From: Dactylonectria macrodidyma
Lineage: Eukaryota; Ascomycota; Sordariomycetes; Hypocreales; Nectriaceae
NCBI GenBank assembly: GCA_020744425.1
Contig: JAGMUV010000005.1
Coordinates: 806,001-870,000 of the forward strand
DNA length: 64,000 nt
Direction of reading: 5' to 3'
The translations under genes were made by a program, and so were the position numbers. The notes beneath the pieces were generated by a model. It saw only the letters and a program-made list of their open reading frames with translations, searched no databases and had not been told where the DNA came from. Below are positions 1 through 12,353 of the stretch, piece after piece; the first letter of the stretch is position 1; each line of letters begins with the position of its first letter.

Positions 1-750
1 CGAGAGGCAGGAGAACGATCTCGCCGATACCAATCAGACTAGGTTGATCAGTTAGACTGTTTTTGTCATCTTTGAGTCATCCTGGTGATATTTACCTGCC
101 AGCAGTGGAGTGCATGATGGCCTTGCCAGTCTTCTTGCCAAAGGCATTCTCAAAGTCCTTGCCATAGTGCTTGCCCAGGTAGTCTCGGGCAACGGGCTGT
201 CCACCATACTTGTAGATTCGCTGGAGAACCTTGTAGCCGGCGGCGTAGCCCAGGCCGGGGAACAGGGACACAAACTTCTTGCCGACAGAAGCGCCAGCCT
301 TGTCCTTGAAAATAACCTGGTTCAATTGGCCGGCATTGGCGATCTGGGGTCACGCAGAGTCAATGGACGAGTTCGTTCGCCTTCGGTGAGGGGGGCCAGT
401 GGGCGAGGGGGGAGCGAGGGGGACGAGGGGTAGCTTCTTACGCGAGTCTGGTTGCTCATTAATCGCTTGGCAATAGTGTCAACCTTGGAGATACGGTCAG
501 CAAGCGTGTTGGGCAGGTGTCAGAAGTCATCGAGATCGTACGGGGTGGAAGATGGCCAGCTCGGCGATACCAGCAGAACCTGTTGAGTCGGTCAGTACGA
601 ATCTGGTTGAATCCCAGGCCTCACGTGTGGGATGTGCAAGAGGGCAAGCGGGACATTGGGCGGAACGGCGCAACGGCGAGAAAACGTACCTGAACCGAGG
701 AGTCGAGCCAAATTGGACTCCTTCTGAGGTCCAGAAGCTGGAGGAGACAT
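1..750 (-). CDS. Mitochondrial carrier (SLC25) protein, N-terminal part; gene runs off the left edge
   Basis: Five exons read on the minus strand: 750-690, 579-542, 483-442, 343-96 and 38-1 (incomplete). All joins have GT-AG ends and keep one frame. The start gives MSSPASGPQKESNLARLLGS. A first carrier repeat follows with HPVDTIAKRLMSNQ around residues 30-47, a variant of the carrier signature, then FPGLGYAAGYKVLQ and the start of a second repeat ending GEIVLLPL at the edge. Family knowledge: SLC25 proteins exchange metabolites across the inner mitochondrial membrane with three such repeats. The closest type I recall is the fungal group around yeast YFR045W, with carboxylates as likely substrates; this is only an inference. 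The three short exons at the 5' end are unusual but splice cleanly. The remaining repeats lie outside the window. Confidence 0.75.
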
Positions 751-1843
751 TTTGAGGCGGCTGAAGGGGGGGAATTGTGAGAACAGGCTCGAGGTTCAGA
801 CGGTGTGAGAGGGATGAATGTCGCCAAGTTCTTGTCGCAAGTCCCGTCTTCCTGAAATTTTTCAAAAAATGCTCTCCCCCTACTACCGACGTCGGCAGCT
901 TGCGCGCCGGCGTCTACGGTCCCACCATTTACTTTGCTCCCTCAACGCCTCGACCCGCTGTTGTGTCCCTCTGGCCGGGAGCCAAGGACAAGGGCATGCT
1001 GAGGGGCATGTACTTTATACTTTCGACAGCTTGTTTTCCACGCAAAGCGTAGAGTAGAAACTACTAGCATGGGTTTCGTCCTCGGTCGGTACGTTCCCAT
1101 CCATTTGGCCAAGCGTCTTTATTATGTGGGGACAATATCGTCCCATTTTCACACCAAACTACCCTGCACTCCTTGCATAGTAGAATCTCAACTCGCGCAT
1201 CTTTTCAAATACGAACAAATTCAACTTCAATTCATATTAGCCAGTTTCAGATCAACCTTTCTATTCCAATTCGAATTTCACTGCGTTGCTCTTCCGCATT
1301 TGTTGGCATAACTTTGCTTGCGATGTGTATGATGTACTTTAGGTACCTACGGTAGAATCATCAACTGCTCTTATCTACATCAAGATAGACAAAGATTTTC
1401 TCCTTGGTGTTGGAGCAAGTGGACAAGCCACGACTAAATAAAAGAGCCGAGCTAACAATGGCAAGATACAACAAATACTTGGAGCAAGTACCTCGTACCT
1501 TACACTCGGATAGAGGCCTGCAAAGCATGTAAAACTACCACAATGCGATCAGATATTATCGTCCTCGCTGACCAACGAACAATCAAGACAGTACACATAT
1601 GCGTGCTTCGGACATGGTTTTGTATCCTACATAACTGTTTCATAGTACAAACGCCCGATCACGCATCCAGTCCCTAGTGCCGCATGGTCTGCCGAGAAGA
1701 TGATGACGACGGCGGTGTTGATAATGATGTTTCCTCCTCAAGTCCAACCCACCAAACCAAGCAAGCACCAGCAAATCAATGTGCCTCTCCCAATCTCGCT
1801 CCTTTTCCATCCCATTTCGATTTGTGCGGTATTTATATATAAC
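751..1843. other. Intergenic: carrier-gene promoter and RPC82 3' flank
   Basis: About 1.1 kb between two minus-strand genes. It should hold the promoter and leader of the carrier gene on the left and the 3' untranslated region of RPC82 on the right. Short GTACCT/TAGGTACC runs occur near 1340 and 1487. The open frames here (for example 777-1052 and 1069-1311 on the plus strand) show no family resemblance. Confidence 0.6.
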
Positions 1844-3961
1844 TCAATAGTCCCTGAGCATAGCAACTAGCTCGTCCAGCTTCATGACTTGACCGAGCAG
1901 CTTATTCTGTACCTCCAAATGCATGTTGTACTTGTTGTAATGCTCTGCGGTCATCACCTCTTCTTCCTTGCCCTGAACATCCTTTCTCTCAACAAAGGAC
2001 AGGATGTTACGCTCTTTGTGGCGTTCCACCTGAAGAGTTTGGAGGCATCGAAGCATGGCTTTGTAGATGTCGTCCAAAGCTTGCGACTGACTGCGTTCTT
2101 TGTCAAAGAACCAGAAAAACAGGGTGCGGTTAGCTAAGCGGCTGTTGTCCCTAGGGACCTCCTGCACATCCACCAAGCCTGCCATCTGCATCGCAAGCAT
2201 CTTCCCTTGAACGTCTGATTTCTTCATCAAGGCAGCCGAAGGCAGCATTTTCTCATCGAGTTTGCCCTTCTCGCGTAGAATCCGTGTCAGTCTCAGACCA
2301 TACCGACCGTGACACTGCTCAATCATGGCATCCAGCTCGGTTTCTCGAAGCCGTGCCATGAGCTGAGAAAAGTCTACAGTCCACTGACCACGACCAAAGG
2401 TACCGCAGTGGCGGATGAACTGCTGCTTGCTTTCGGCTAGGAGCAAGAGGTGCTGACGCATCTGGCTGAGGCGACTATCCTTGGGAGCTGCAGCGCCTTC
2501 GAATTTGACCTTGGTTTCTCGGTCACCGTTGGCTGCACCAGAAGGAACTTCATCTTCGTCGCCATCATCATCGTCGCCAATGTCGAATGTCCGCAGCACA
2601 GGACGTCGTCCAGGAGGAGCAGCATCAGAGTCATCGGAATCATAATCCTCATCTGGAGGGGCTGTCCTGACCCTTTCGGCACTTTCGGAATCAATCTTGT
2701 CCTTGGCCGCCTTTCCAATTCCAAACTGTACGTTGATAGATTCGTCGAGATGTTCAAGAATTTCAACACTTGTAACCGCCACTTGCTGGCTATTTGTCTC
2801 CTCATCGAGCAGAGCATCCGGCCGACATCGCGAGAACTCGGCCGTCAAGAGGTCGAGAGCTGCACGGTAGACCTCACCAGTGACTTCTCCCAGAATGTCT
2901 GCAGCGAGATCGGATAATCGCTGGTTGCGTAATTCAACTAAGCACCTTTCATGGTTCAGCCTTACGACGACGTTGGGCTGGCTGCGTGTTAGCATAGCAC
3001 GGTGCACCGGGGAATACTCTCCCTTACATTGATCTGCGGGGCATCTTCTTCATACGAATGCCCATTTTGGGTTCGACCATTCTCGAGCTTCCTTCGCTTG
3101 GAGACAAAGCCTCCCGTTGCGTCAAGCTGCCGCTTCAACATTCTGCCTTGGTCTCGGAAAGTTCGAAAGCGGTCAATGATCTGGCGCTGCGACTCGGCTT
3201 TGTTTTTTGACGCCGCTTTCTCGCCAGGTGCTGTTTTAAGAACGTCGTCCTCGATTTCTCGGCGGACATCGGTGGGGTTGCGGAAACTGTCTGGCCGAAC
3301 CGTCTCTATAATTTCGGCCCGGAGAAGGCGGCCTAAAACAGAGTTCAGGTGATTTTCGGATTCGATCAACCCATTGTGTGAGTCATGGTTGCCATTCGTG
3401 TGCCCATTTGTCTTGGGCGCTCGCGATCCAAAGGCCTGAGCAAGGTCGGCAATTCTCGCGTGACCCAGGAGCATGAGGGTTTGGACGAGTTCGCGCTCTG
3501 CAGTTCCATATTGCCTGTCGACTATCTCAAGGATTTTTCCCGACCGCACAAGACTGTAGCAGGCGCCGGCGTTGGCTTCGTAGCTGATGACGTTCGTGTC
3601 TGGGTTCGTATGGTGGTAGAGCAAATTTTGCTGGATCAAAACGGCGAGGCCATTTCGCAAGTGTCGCGGAGTAAGCGACGTATGTTGGACGAGTTGCGCA
3701 ATTGTTGAGCGTCCCTTCGTAAGCAGCGCAATCAGGATTCGCTGGTTGGCGACGACAGTGTCAGCCTCGCGATCCTACGCAAGCCAAGGCTCGTCCAAGA
3801 GCGGACACGAATGGGGGAAGGGTCATACCGAGGGTAGTTCGCCGTAGAGGTCGTTGACTAGGAGAGCACAAAGCTCAGCGGCATGTTTCGTCTGCGGGTG
3901 TAGCCTGTCAGCGACGTCGGCGCGGGGAGGGTGGTCGGGATCCTTGACTCACTACGAGCAT
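1844..3961 (-). CDS. RPC82: DNA-directed RNA polymerase III subunit RPC82 (C82/RPC3)
   Basis: Four exons on the minus strand: 3961-3953, 3891-3829, 3741-3028 and 2977-1844, joining to 639 codons plus TGA. The first coding exon is only nine bases (Met-Leu-Val) and is chosen because the next exon then reads TKHAAELCALLVNDLYGELP, the expected N-terminus. Family knowledge: this subunit belongs to the Pol III C82-C34-C31 subcomplex, binds upstream DNA with winged-helix domains and helps open promoters of tRNA and 5S genes in the nucleus. Winged-helix segments are visible near residues 1-110 and in the C-terminal half (residues 430-560), ending in a helical tail with VQNKLLGQVMKLDELVAML. Asp/Glu-rich low-complexity linkers sit around residues 360-430. 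Length matches fungal homologues. It is divergent from QCR2. Confidence 0.9.
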
Positions 3962-4815
3962 CGCTTTGCTCCTAGAGATCCTCTCACTATCTCTAGAGCT
4001 GCCGCAATTACTACCGTGGAGTCATTGATGTCCCAAAGGGCAGATAATTCCTCGAGTGTAATCTGCGGGAGACGGAGGTGCTGGAGGAGGCGGGATGAGA
4101 GCGGGCTGATGGTGAGAAGTTGGGGGAGGCTGGGTGGTGGTGGGAGCGCGTTGACGTTTGGTAGAAGGCCAAGGCGCAAGTCGACAATATTTTTCTTGGT
4201 GTAAGTGAAGCTGCTACCAGGTGGGGTGAGGAAAAACCTCACCTGCGCATACTTTGCAGCCGATGTCTTGTTGCCGCTAAACTTGGTTGGGAATTGAAGA
4301 TACCCATTCTGTCATCTTGGAGCCAATGATGGATGGACACTTCTTTAGGTTCACATGCACGCGGCTGGCGGAAGCATCATTTTCTACACGGACGAGACTC
4401 AGGTCACATAAGTTATGACTATTTGGAAAACAAAAAGGCCTACTGATTAGCGACTGCTCTGCCAATCACCAAAGATTTCGGATCGGCCAGAACGGTAAAG
4501 AAAGGCCAGCACTGGGCTTGTTCTGAGCTGTCACCGTATCAGGACTAGCGGCAGAGAATATCCGTTCTCCGTTGCGTGAAAGTCTGAGCCATCTGCTTAC
4601 TGCCTGTCGCTGAGCGTCAGACCAATCCCGAATGACGCTGGGCCAATGCCTGGGATGGAAATCTAGCTGACCGGAGAAAATCACGTGATACGTCCGATCG
4701 TTCCCTGTTGCCGAAAATTAGACGGGAGCTTTTCGACGAGGCACTTCTTTTGGAGATCAATTGCTTCATCCCGACGGCCGAAGGATTGCCAATTGCCTAC
4801 GCCATCACCTCGACA
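3962..4815. promoter_or_regulatory. Shared divergent promoter region, RPC82 / QCR2
   Basis: About 850 bp between the start codons of RPC82 (minus) and QCR2 (plus). It must contain both promoters and leaders. I see no clear TATA box. Open frames on either strand here (for example 3952-4242 minus) are read-through of the RPC82 leader and first intron, not genes. Confidence 0.55.
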
Positions 4816-6346
4816 ATGATCTCGAGAGCGTCCCTTGCGAGAACTGCTCAGCAGGCCGCTCGCCGGTCCTGCGGCGCCCAGCGACGAACCTTTGCCGCCG
4901 CTGCATCGGCCGGATCGTACGAGACCTCGGATGTGACTGGGCTGAAGATCGCCTCGCGAGACGCCCACGGACCGACCACGAAGCTCGCCGTTGTTGCCAA
5001 GGCTGGTACGCGATTCCAGCCGCTCCCGGGCTTGACTGTTGGCTTGGAGGAGTTCGCTTTCAAGGTGAGGAAACCCGGTATTGGAAGGCGGGACTTGAGC
5101 TAATTTGCCGGGTCCCATGCAGAACACCCAACGACGATCTGCCCTTCGCATCACTCGCGAGTCTGAGCTGCTCGGTGGTCAATTGGCTTCCTCTCACACC
5201 AGGGAGGCTGTTGTTCTCGAGGCCAGCTTCCTCCGTGAGGATCTGCCCTACTTCGCCGAGCTGCTGGCCGAGGTTGTCACTCAAACTAAGTACACCAGTG
5301 AGTGAATCGACCCTGGAAGCACCTCCCGCATCGACATTAACATCATCATTAGCCCACGAGCTCCACGAGGAGGTTGAGCGCGTCCTCCGCCTCAAGCAAT
5401 CTGCGCTCAATGCCAATGTCCCCGCCATCGCCCTCGACAACGCCCACGCCGTCGCCTTCCACACTGGTCTGGGTTCCTCCCTGTACCCTTCCTCCTCGAC
5501 TCCCTTCCAGAAGTACCTGAACGAGGACTACGTCGCCAGTTTCGCTGACGTCGTCTACTCCCGACCCAACATCGCCGTTGTCGCTGATGGCGCCGCTCCC
5601 GATGCCCTCTCCAAGTGGGTTGGTCAGTTCTTCAAGGATGTCCCCGCCACTCCCCGAAGCGGCCAGACCCTGAAGACCGAGGCCAGCAAGTACTTCGGTG
5701 GTGAGCAGCGAACGAGCCACACCGCTGGCAACTCTATTGTCATTGCTTTCCCCGGATCTAGCTACAACTCTGCCAAGGCCGAGATTGCTGTCCTTGCCTC
5801 CCTCATCGGCGGCGAGTCCAGCATCAAGTGGACCCCTGGTTTCAGCCTCCTATCCAAGGCCACCGCTGGCACTTCCGGTCTCTCCGTCTCTACCTCCAAT
5901 CTCACCTACTCTGACGCTGGTCTCCTGGCTGTTCAGCTCTCTGGTCCTGCCGCCTCCGTCCGCAAGGGCGCCGAGGAGACCGTCAAGGTCCTCAAGAGCA
6001 TCGCCGCGGGTACCGTTACCAAGGAGGACGTTTCCAAGGCTATTGCCAATGCCAAGTTCAACGCTCTGAACGAGGCTCAGGCCAGGCAATCCAGCATTCT
6101 CCTGGCTGGCTCTGGCCTCGTCAATGGCGGCAAGGCTTACGAGACCGCTAGCCTCGCCCAGGCCATTGGCGCCGTTACTGCAGAGAAGCTGACCACGGTA
6201 AGATTCCCTCTAATCCTCATACTCAACCACAATGCTAATGCCCTCTGTAGACCGCCAAGGCCCTTCTCGCTGGTAAGGCCACCGTGTCTACCGTTGGTGA
6301 CCTCTTTGTGCTCCCTTATGCTGAGGAGCTTGGTCTTCAGGTATAG
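4816..6346 (+). CDS. QCR2: Cytochrome b-c1 complex subunit 2 (core protein 2), mitochondrial
   Basis: Four exons, 4816-5064, 5123-5297, 5353-6197 and 6251-6346, give 454 residues ending ELGLQV. The start ATG begins a typical mitochondrial presequence rich in Arg, Ala and Ser (MISRASLARTAQQAARRS). Family knowledge: core protein 2 is a non-catalytic relative of the M16 metallopeptidases and sits on the matrix side of respiratory complex III. Both M16-like halves are present: the N-terminal one with TTKLAVVAKAGTRFQPLPGL followed by GLEEFAFK, and the C-terminal one starting near FFKDVPATPRSG. The zinc-binding HXXEH motif is absent, as expected for core 2. Length and intron count fit fungal orthologues. 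It shares an upstream region with RPC82. Confidence 0.92.
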
Positions 6347-7575
6347 ATGGGGGTCCAAGAGGCAGAAAAGCTTGTACCAACAGTCAGAGTCATCTAGACG
6401 AGGTGGAAGGGATGTCCTCTTTGTGAATATTTGTAGTAGAAATCCTTTGGTCCACGTTATGTGTCCTTTAATCCACCTGTCGAGATGCATTGAACTCTGA
6501 TGGTGTGCAAACGGCCTTGCTGTGTGTTCGCGTTTGCATGGGTTAGGTGTTTAAGAAACCCCTTCGCAAACAGGGGCTGTATATTGTTTGTATTGCTCGA
6601 GCCATCATCATTCGATAGGAACTCATAGCGGGAAACGGCACAGCTGCTTGTCGGCTGGGTTGTTTCAAGGTTGCTGAAAGGCTGGTGATTTGTGGAAATT
6701 GGTCAGTTGCTGGGCACTGTATTCTCAGGGCGTGGCCGTTTTCTCCCCCTTTGCAACGACAAACGGGGCAGGCTAGGAGCGCATTGTCCCCTTTGAATTT
6801 CGCAAAGTCAGCTTCGTATTGTGGACAAGGCCGTTGTGCTGCCAATGCAGCGCCCTGAAGAAAAAAAGAGCCCAATCAACCCCCCTGTATCGAACCGCTT
6901 CGACCCGAGACCTGAGGGTTCAGGTTCCAGGCGGTATCCCTCACGTTGAAGGTCTGGGGTTGACGGGTACCTTGATAGAGGCGATGCAGTTTGCTGAGCC
7001 GAGACAAGTTCGCACAGTGCATTCTGGAGAGGGAGTTTGTTGAGCAGGGGCGGGGTGATTGGGTTACTGGCTGCAAAGAACTGCCGACATGAGGGGACTG
7101 ATGGACTGGTGTGAGGATTATAGGCACTGTGATGCACTGTGCGCCGCAAGCGCACTTAAGTACCCAACTCCTGGGGCTCACTGAGGCTCACTGTGATGAG
7201 CCGCTGTTCTGGCCCGATCACCCCACACAGCCCCCAAGTTACAGCGGCGGCGGTCAACGGCAGCCAGCAAGCACCCACCACACCTTTTTTTTTTTGGTCG
7301 CTAGATTCGAAGGGTCGTGGTGGTAAGTAGCCCCAGCTGCTAGAAGCAGGAGCAAAAGCGACAGGGTACCTCAGAAAACAAAGCCTCATCACCACCACTT
7401 CGACAACCAAAACCTCGACTTCCGATCTTCCCTCTGCCTCTACGACCCGGCCTAAATCCTGCCGCCACATGCCCCTGTTGCCCATTGCAAGGCAACCGTA
7501 GCAGTGTCGAGCTGGACCAACCGCTCGAGACCATCATCTCGCCGTCCTCGCGCTCGCCCCGTCCCCTCCAGAGAG

Positions 7576-7801
7576 GTAAATCGTACTCCCCCGTCCCTTC
7601 TCCCTCGCCCCGTTTCCTCGCCCGTCCCTGGGGCTTGCTCTTTGGCCCGCCCCATCTTTTGGGCCATTTGCTTTGTCCTGCGTCTCCGGCTGCGTCTACG
7701 CCTTGTCCGCCCCTGAACCCGAAGCCAAACCCAAACTTCACTTCGGCCACCGTTGGATGCGTCTTTGCATGTCGATGCAGGCACTGACATTCCTTGTCTA
7801 G
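7576..7801 (+). other. Candidate leader intron upstream of PBP1
   Basis: A GTAAAT donor at 7576 and a TTGTCTAG acceptor ending at 7801 flank a C/T-rich stretch in the presumed PBP1 leader. An alternative acceptor, GATGCAG, ends at 7780. No coding potential. Placement is inference from splice consensus only. Confidence 0.3.
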
Positions 7802-7929
7802 CCTAGAACCAACTGCCGGCCTCGAAACCCTCTCGTCGTCTCCCCGTCGTCCTTGATCATCCCCGATCTGCCATCTGTCACCGTCACAGTTGACCGTCTG
7901 TCACACGAGCAACGCCGACCTCCTACCAG

Positions 7930-8018
7930 GTAAGTCTGACTGAATCGCCTTCGACAACCACATCACACACCTTGCATCCTGACCTGGCCCTGAACAACTG
8001 CCTTCCCCAACGTTGCAG
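7930..8018 (+). other. Candidate leader intron upstream of PBP1
   Basis: A strong GTAAGT donor at 7930, a CTGAC branch-like site just inside it and a CGTTGCAG acceptor ending at 8018 outline an 89-bp intron in the presumed PBP1 5' leader. Splice consensus only; RNA data would be needed to confirm it. Confidence 0.4.
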
Positions 8019-8330
8019 TCGTCCTCGCTCTTTCGAGTTTCCACCAAAGCGTCACGTCATGGGCTTGCATCGGACGTGGCCTCTCTAGCTTGTCCCCCCA
8101 ACACCTACCTACCTACCTACATGCCGCATGCCTCCATCACACTTGCATTCAAATCTAAGAGTTACTTGCAGAGGTGCTTCAAGTGCGCTACGCCCGAGAA
8201 CTCAACAAAACCTCACCATTATCCCGTATCGCCACGCAAGGCATTCCCACTGAGCGACCTGCATGGTGACCAAGGCGACGAATCTTGACACTCATTTGAG
8301 AAGCCACACGACGATAAGAGCGTTTCGAAT

Positions 8331-11300
8331 ATGCCCCCCGCAAAGAAAGACGGAATAGCCGGCGGAGGTGCTGGGGGAAATAAAGTGGACAACCGCCAAA
8401 ATGGTGAGTGGGCAAATTCCTAATGTGACCATACAGATGCTAATTTTTTCAAAATAGGGAACCGTAATTCCTTTCGAACCGACGCGGCCATCTCCAGCGT
8501 CCGACACGGAAGCGAGCGAGTTCTTCAGCCATGGGTCCCAGACTCCAATGATGCCGTCAACGGTGCTCTAGAAAAGTCCGCGAGCGGCGGAGCTTGGGAC
8601 CAGTTTGCTGAAAACGAGAGGCTCTTCGGTCTTAAGACAGACTATGACGAGAACATCTACACAACTGCCATCAACAAAAACCATCCCCAGTATCGGGAGC
8701 GGATAGCTGCTGCGGAAAGGAAGGCTAGAGAAATTGAGCGCAGTGCGCCTACCACCGCCCACGTTGCCGAGGAGCGAATCATGGACTTTGTGGGGGGAGA
8801 CGACCAAGGCGAGAATGAAGAGGACAAGTATGTACCTTGCTGGTCTCACGATGCATCTTTGCAAAGTTATTTGACTGACATTTGCCTATAGATACAGCGG
8901 TGTCCGGCGCCAAGATTTCCCTCCACTGTCTGGCAGGGAGAACAAGTACACCCCTCCAGCGAAAAGGGCACCGTCAGCTCAGTCCACCGTCAAGGGTGCT
9001 CCTATCGATCCAGCTATCATTTCCTCGCAGATCAAGGCACCGCCCAAGAAGCAACCCAGTCCCGCTCCCATTCCGGTCATGCCAGAATTGAAGACGCCAG
9101 TTTCTGGCTCAAACAAGAACGGTGTTCCCTCCAAGGTTGACGATCAGAAGCCGGCAACCGATGCAAAGGCCGCAGGAACTGTGTCACCCGATCCCAAGCC
9201 AGTGGCTCAACCTGCCAGTGCCAAGGCTGCGGACACGAAGACTGCCGAAAAGACCAGTACTCCTTTGCGAAACTCTACCGTCGCACCGCGCAAAGAGGTG
9301 ACTCCCAGCGCCACATCAACGGTCGAACATGATGTCCTCAAAGAGTTCAAGACGTTTGCCAGCCAGCAACGACAGAACGCCGAGAAGGCCCGCAGCAACA
9401 AGGCTAAGGCTGACAAGGAAGTCAAACTGACTGAATTGAAAAAGTTTGCCAACTCATTCAAGCTTTCCACACCTGTACCAACGGATCTAGTCTCCATCAT
9501 TGCCAAGGACCCCCTCAAGCAAAAGGAAATCCAGGCCAAGGCTATCAAGAATGCCGAAGATGTCGCCAAGGCCAAGATTGACATGACCAAGGAAAAGAGC
9601 ACGCCGCCAAAGGAAGCCCAGCCCAAGACGGCCGGTCAGAACGTTCCTGCACCTACACCTGCGCCTGCTAGCGCATCAGCCACCCCAACTGATTCTCGAC
9701 CTGCGCGTACCTCTGCCAGCACCCAGGCCACTCCTTCGACTGGAGGTCAAAGCCGTCACCCTGGAGCTCGCCAGCAATTCCCTCAGCAGCAGTATCATGC
9801 ACAGCAGTATCGGAACAACCGGGGCGGACCCCAGCATGCGCCTTCGCAGCAACAGACCGGGACGCTCGCGCAGCGCCTCCGTAACGTTGAACAACAGAAG
9901 TTCTCTCAGCCTCCCCCAGCTCATGCGCCACATGTTCCTGGCCAAGAAATGCGTGCTCCGCCAACTGGTCCGGCGAGTAGTGTTGAGCCGGGCTACAACA
10001 GACGCATCAGCGGAGTTCCTGGCCATATGGGTGCAAAGTTGAACCCAAACAGTCATGAGTTCAGACCAAGCCCGTTTGCTGCAGCCTTCAACCCCAATAG
10101 CCACGCCAGCGCTAGCTCAAGCCCGCGATCAGTAGTGAACAATGTTGCTGATGCTCCCGTTCCCGCTCCCGCTGCTGCCGTTGCCTCTACGGGCCAGCTC
10201 ATTCGTCGCAAGACCAAAGCCATTGATGTCAAGAAGTGCTACATCCTGTCGCATATCCAGACCTTTTCCCCTGCTCCGGGTCGCAACTGGGACGACAATG
10301 CTGGTCTCCGTCCCTCCTATGATACTCTGCCGACATGGCGACAGCTCCAGGACAATGAGAAACCCGATTCAACTATGCGCCTGAGCTACAAAGAATACTT
10401 TGAGCGCCAGCCCTTTGGAGGACCTGCTTTGGCTACGCCCAATCCCCAACATGCCGTCCCGCAGATGCCTCATCAACATCAGCTGCCGTTCCACCTCCAG
10501 CACGGCGCGCATAACATGGGACCCAGGCAGTCCCCGCATATGCCGCCGATGCAGATGCATACTCCGCAGCATGGACCAGTGCCTCACCCGCCATATGGTA
10601 ATGACGATCATCGAATGATGCATTCGAACTCCGCCCAGTCGTTCGCTTCTCCTCGACTGGGCAATGTACCGGTGGCAGCATATCCAACCGTGAACTCGCC
10701 TGCGCAGGGGCCGTATAACCAGCCGGTATTTATGGGACCTGGAACCCCTCAAATGGGATTTCGCAGCTTCTCCAACAACCCGCAGTATATGTCGCCGCAG
10801 CAAGGACAGATGGGTCCCCAGATGATGATGCAGCCGCAGTTCATGCATGGGCCACAAGGAATGGTGCCTGGGCCACAGATGATGTATCCCGGCAATCACC
10901 ACCAATTTATGCCGGCTGGGCCTCAACCTGTGCCTGGAGCCAACGGCTATCCTAGCCCAGGGCGACCCACTGCGCCGATGATGGTCCACCAGGGCTCACA
11001 ACAAGGCCAGCCGATGTACGGCATGAGCCCCAACGTACAATACAATCAACCCGTGTTCACCTCAGGGCAAGGACCAAGTAAGTAGCTGGCAGCATGCTTC
11101 AGCATAGAGAGAGAAATGGCTAACCGTAAATCAGTGAACAATGTGCGAGGAGGGTACGGCAGCCCGGGACCACAGCACTTTGGAACCAGCCCCCAGCAAG
11201 GACACCAATACGGCCAACAACAACACCGAAGCAGTAGCAACAGCTATAACAAGGGATATGCCGGCCAGGGACAGCACCAGACGCCGCAGGCCAATCACGC

Positions 11301-11355
11301 GGTGCCAGCCGTGAGCCAGGGTCGAACAACCGAAGGCTCGGACGAAGCCAAATAA
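8331..11355 (+). CDS. PBP1: Ataxin-2 homologue, poly(A)-binding-protein-binding protein Pbp1 (no Sm-type domain seen)
   Basis: Four exons, 8331-8403, 8458-8827, 8892-11077 and 11135-11355, give 949 residues. The LsmAD domain is clear in exon 2: WDQFAENERLFGLKTDYDEN followed by YTTAINKNHPQYRERIAAAE and REIERSAPTTAHVAEERIMD, about residues 50-140. A PAM2-type motif, LNPNSHEFRPSPFAAAFNP, lies near genome position 10040-10093 and should bind the MLLE domain of Pab1. The rest is disordered, with Lys/Ala/Pro-rich and Gln/Met/His/Pro-rich tails. Family knowledge: Pbp1 binds Pab1, acts in stress granules and regulates polyadenylation and TORC1. Oddity: fungal Pbp1 normally starts with an Sm-like (SM-ATX) domain, and I find none in the 2 kb upstream. 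The start is therefore uncertain; the codons upstream of the ATG are open only to TGA at 8286-8288. Confidence 0.85.
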
Positions 11356-12353
11356 AGGGGATGCGACGTAGCATCGGCCCTCTTGAACTACGAACCAAAC
11401 GCAGCATCTCTAGAACATTTTTTTGGGCGGCGGCGACCTCGCCGAGGCAGACTTTCCTCCGGCCCTCCCATCTCAGAGTCTGGGTTACACGTGCAACAGC
11501 GATGGGTACGAATCATTGCATATATGGTTGCAATATGGAGCATTCGTAAAAGAGTCGCACAAACTAGCAACATGGCTTAGACATGGGAGACCTCGGACTC
11601 GAGATGCTCGCGGGTATTTGGGTTAGCAGGTGAGCCGTTGGGTCGCTTACGGCGGGCTAGGAGAGGATGCCAGGCATGGTCTGATACGGTGGCGTAGGTG
11701 AAGTTGTCTCTACCCGCGGCATCTAGGTCGTGCATGGCATTAGCAGTCTATTGATGTTAGCTATCGTTGTCGGAGGATGGTGGCAAAAGGGACACGACCA
11801 ATGCCATATCCGAGGCGAGCACAAGCACCCACCGGCAGGACGTGCAAGAGCGTTAGCAGTCAGCATGGGGGCAGAAGCGGACGGCTGGAGTGGGCCAAGT
11901 TGCCTCGTGGGGGGTGATGGGAGAAGCTGTCCATGGCATACTTGGCGAGATTGAATGGGACTTAGCAGGTGGCGAAGCTGGGACTGGGGCTGTGGAAGTG
12001 AAGGCCCAGGCCATCGTCAGTGAAAGAAGATGGGGCCCCGCGAGAAAGCAACGAATCCCACATCTCTGCCAAGGCACCGCAATACTCATGGGCTGATGAT
12101 CGATGACACAGTGGCTTTCGATGAGACGACTCCTCCTGTTTCCCCGATGTCCGGAGAAGGAGGCTTGGGCGGTGCTGTCAAAGTGACATTGTGTGTTGAA
12201 TTGAGCAGCAGGCGTAGCAGATGGGAGGTGGAGGCGAGTAGGGATAGCAGAGGGAGATGGAAGGGGGATTGACGTGGTCAGGGGATGTTAGTAGTGGCCG
12301 GCAGAAGCGCCGAACAGCAGACAGAAGCATACGTTGTATCTGTAGGCTGGTAC

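Larger units (their letters stand above)
6347..8330. other. Intergenic: QCR2 3' flank and long PBP1 leader/promoter
   Basis: About 2 kb without a supported coding sequence. The left part is the QCR2 3' flank. From about 7300 the plus strand becomes rich in C and T, as in long fungal 5' leaders, and carries two good splice-site pairs (listed separately). A CTAC/CCTA tetranucleotide run lies near 8103-8121. An open frame at 8013-8288 is in phase with the first PBP1 exon but is closed by TGA at 8286-8288 and shows no family resemblance. I searched this stretch by eye for an Sm-like domain that should precede the Pbp1 coding exons and found none. Confidence 0.55.

Noticed and set aside
3952..4242. 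96-codon minus-strand frame before RPC82
   Set aside because: It overlaps the 9-base first exon in a different context; the RPC82 family N-terminus requires the start at 3961 instead.
5060..5720. Minus-strand frames of 123-134 codons across QCR2
   Set aside because: Antisense shadows of GC-biased QCR2 codons; they cross QCR2 introns without regard to splice sites.
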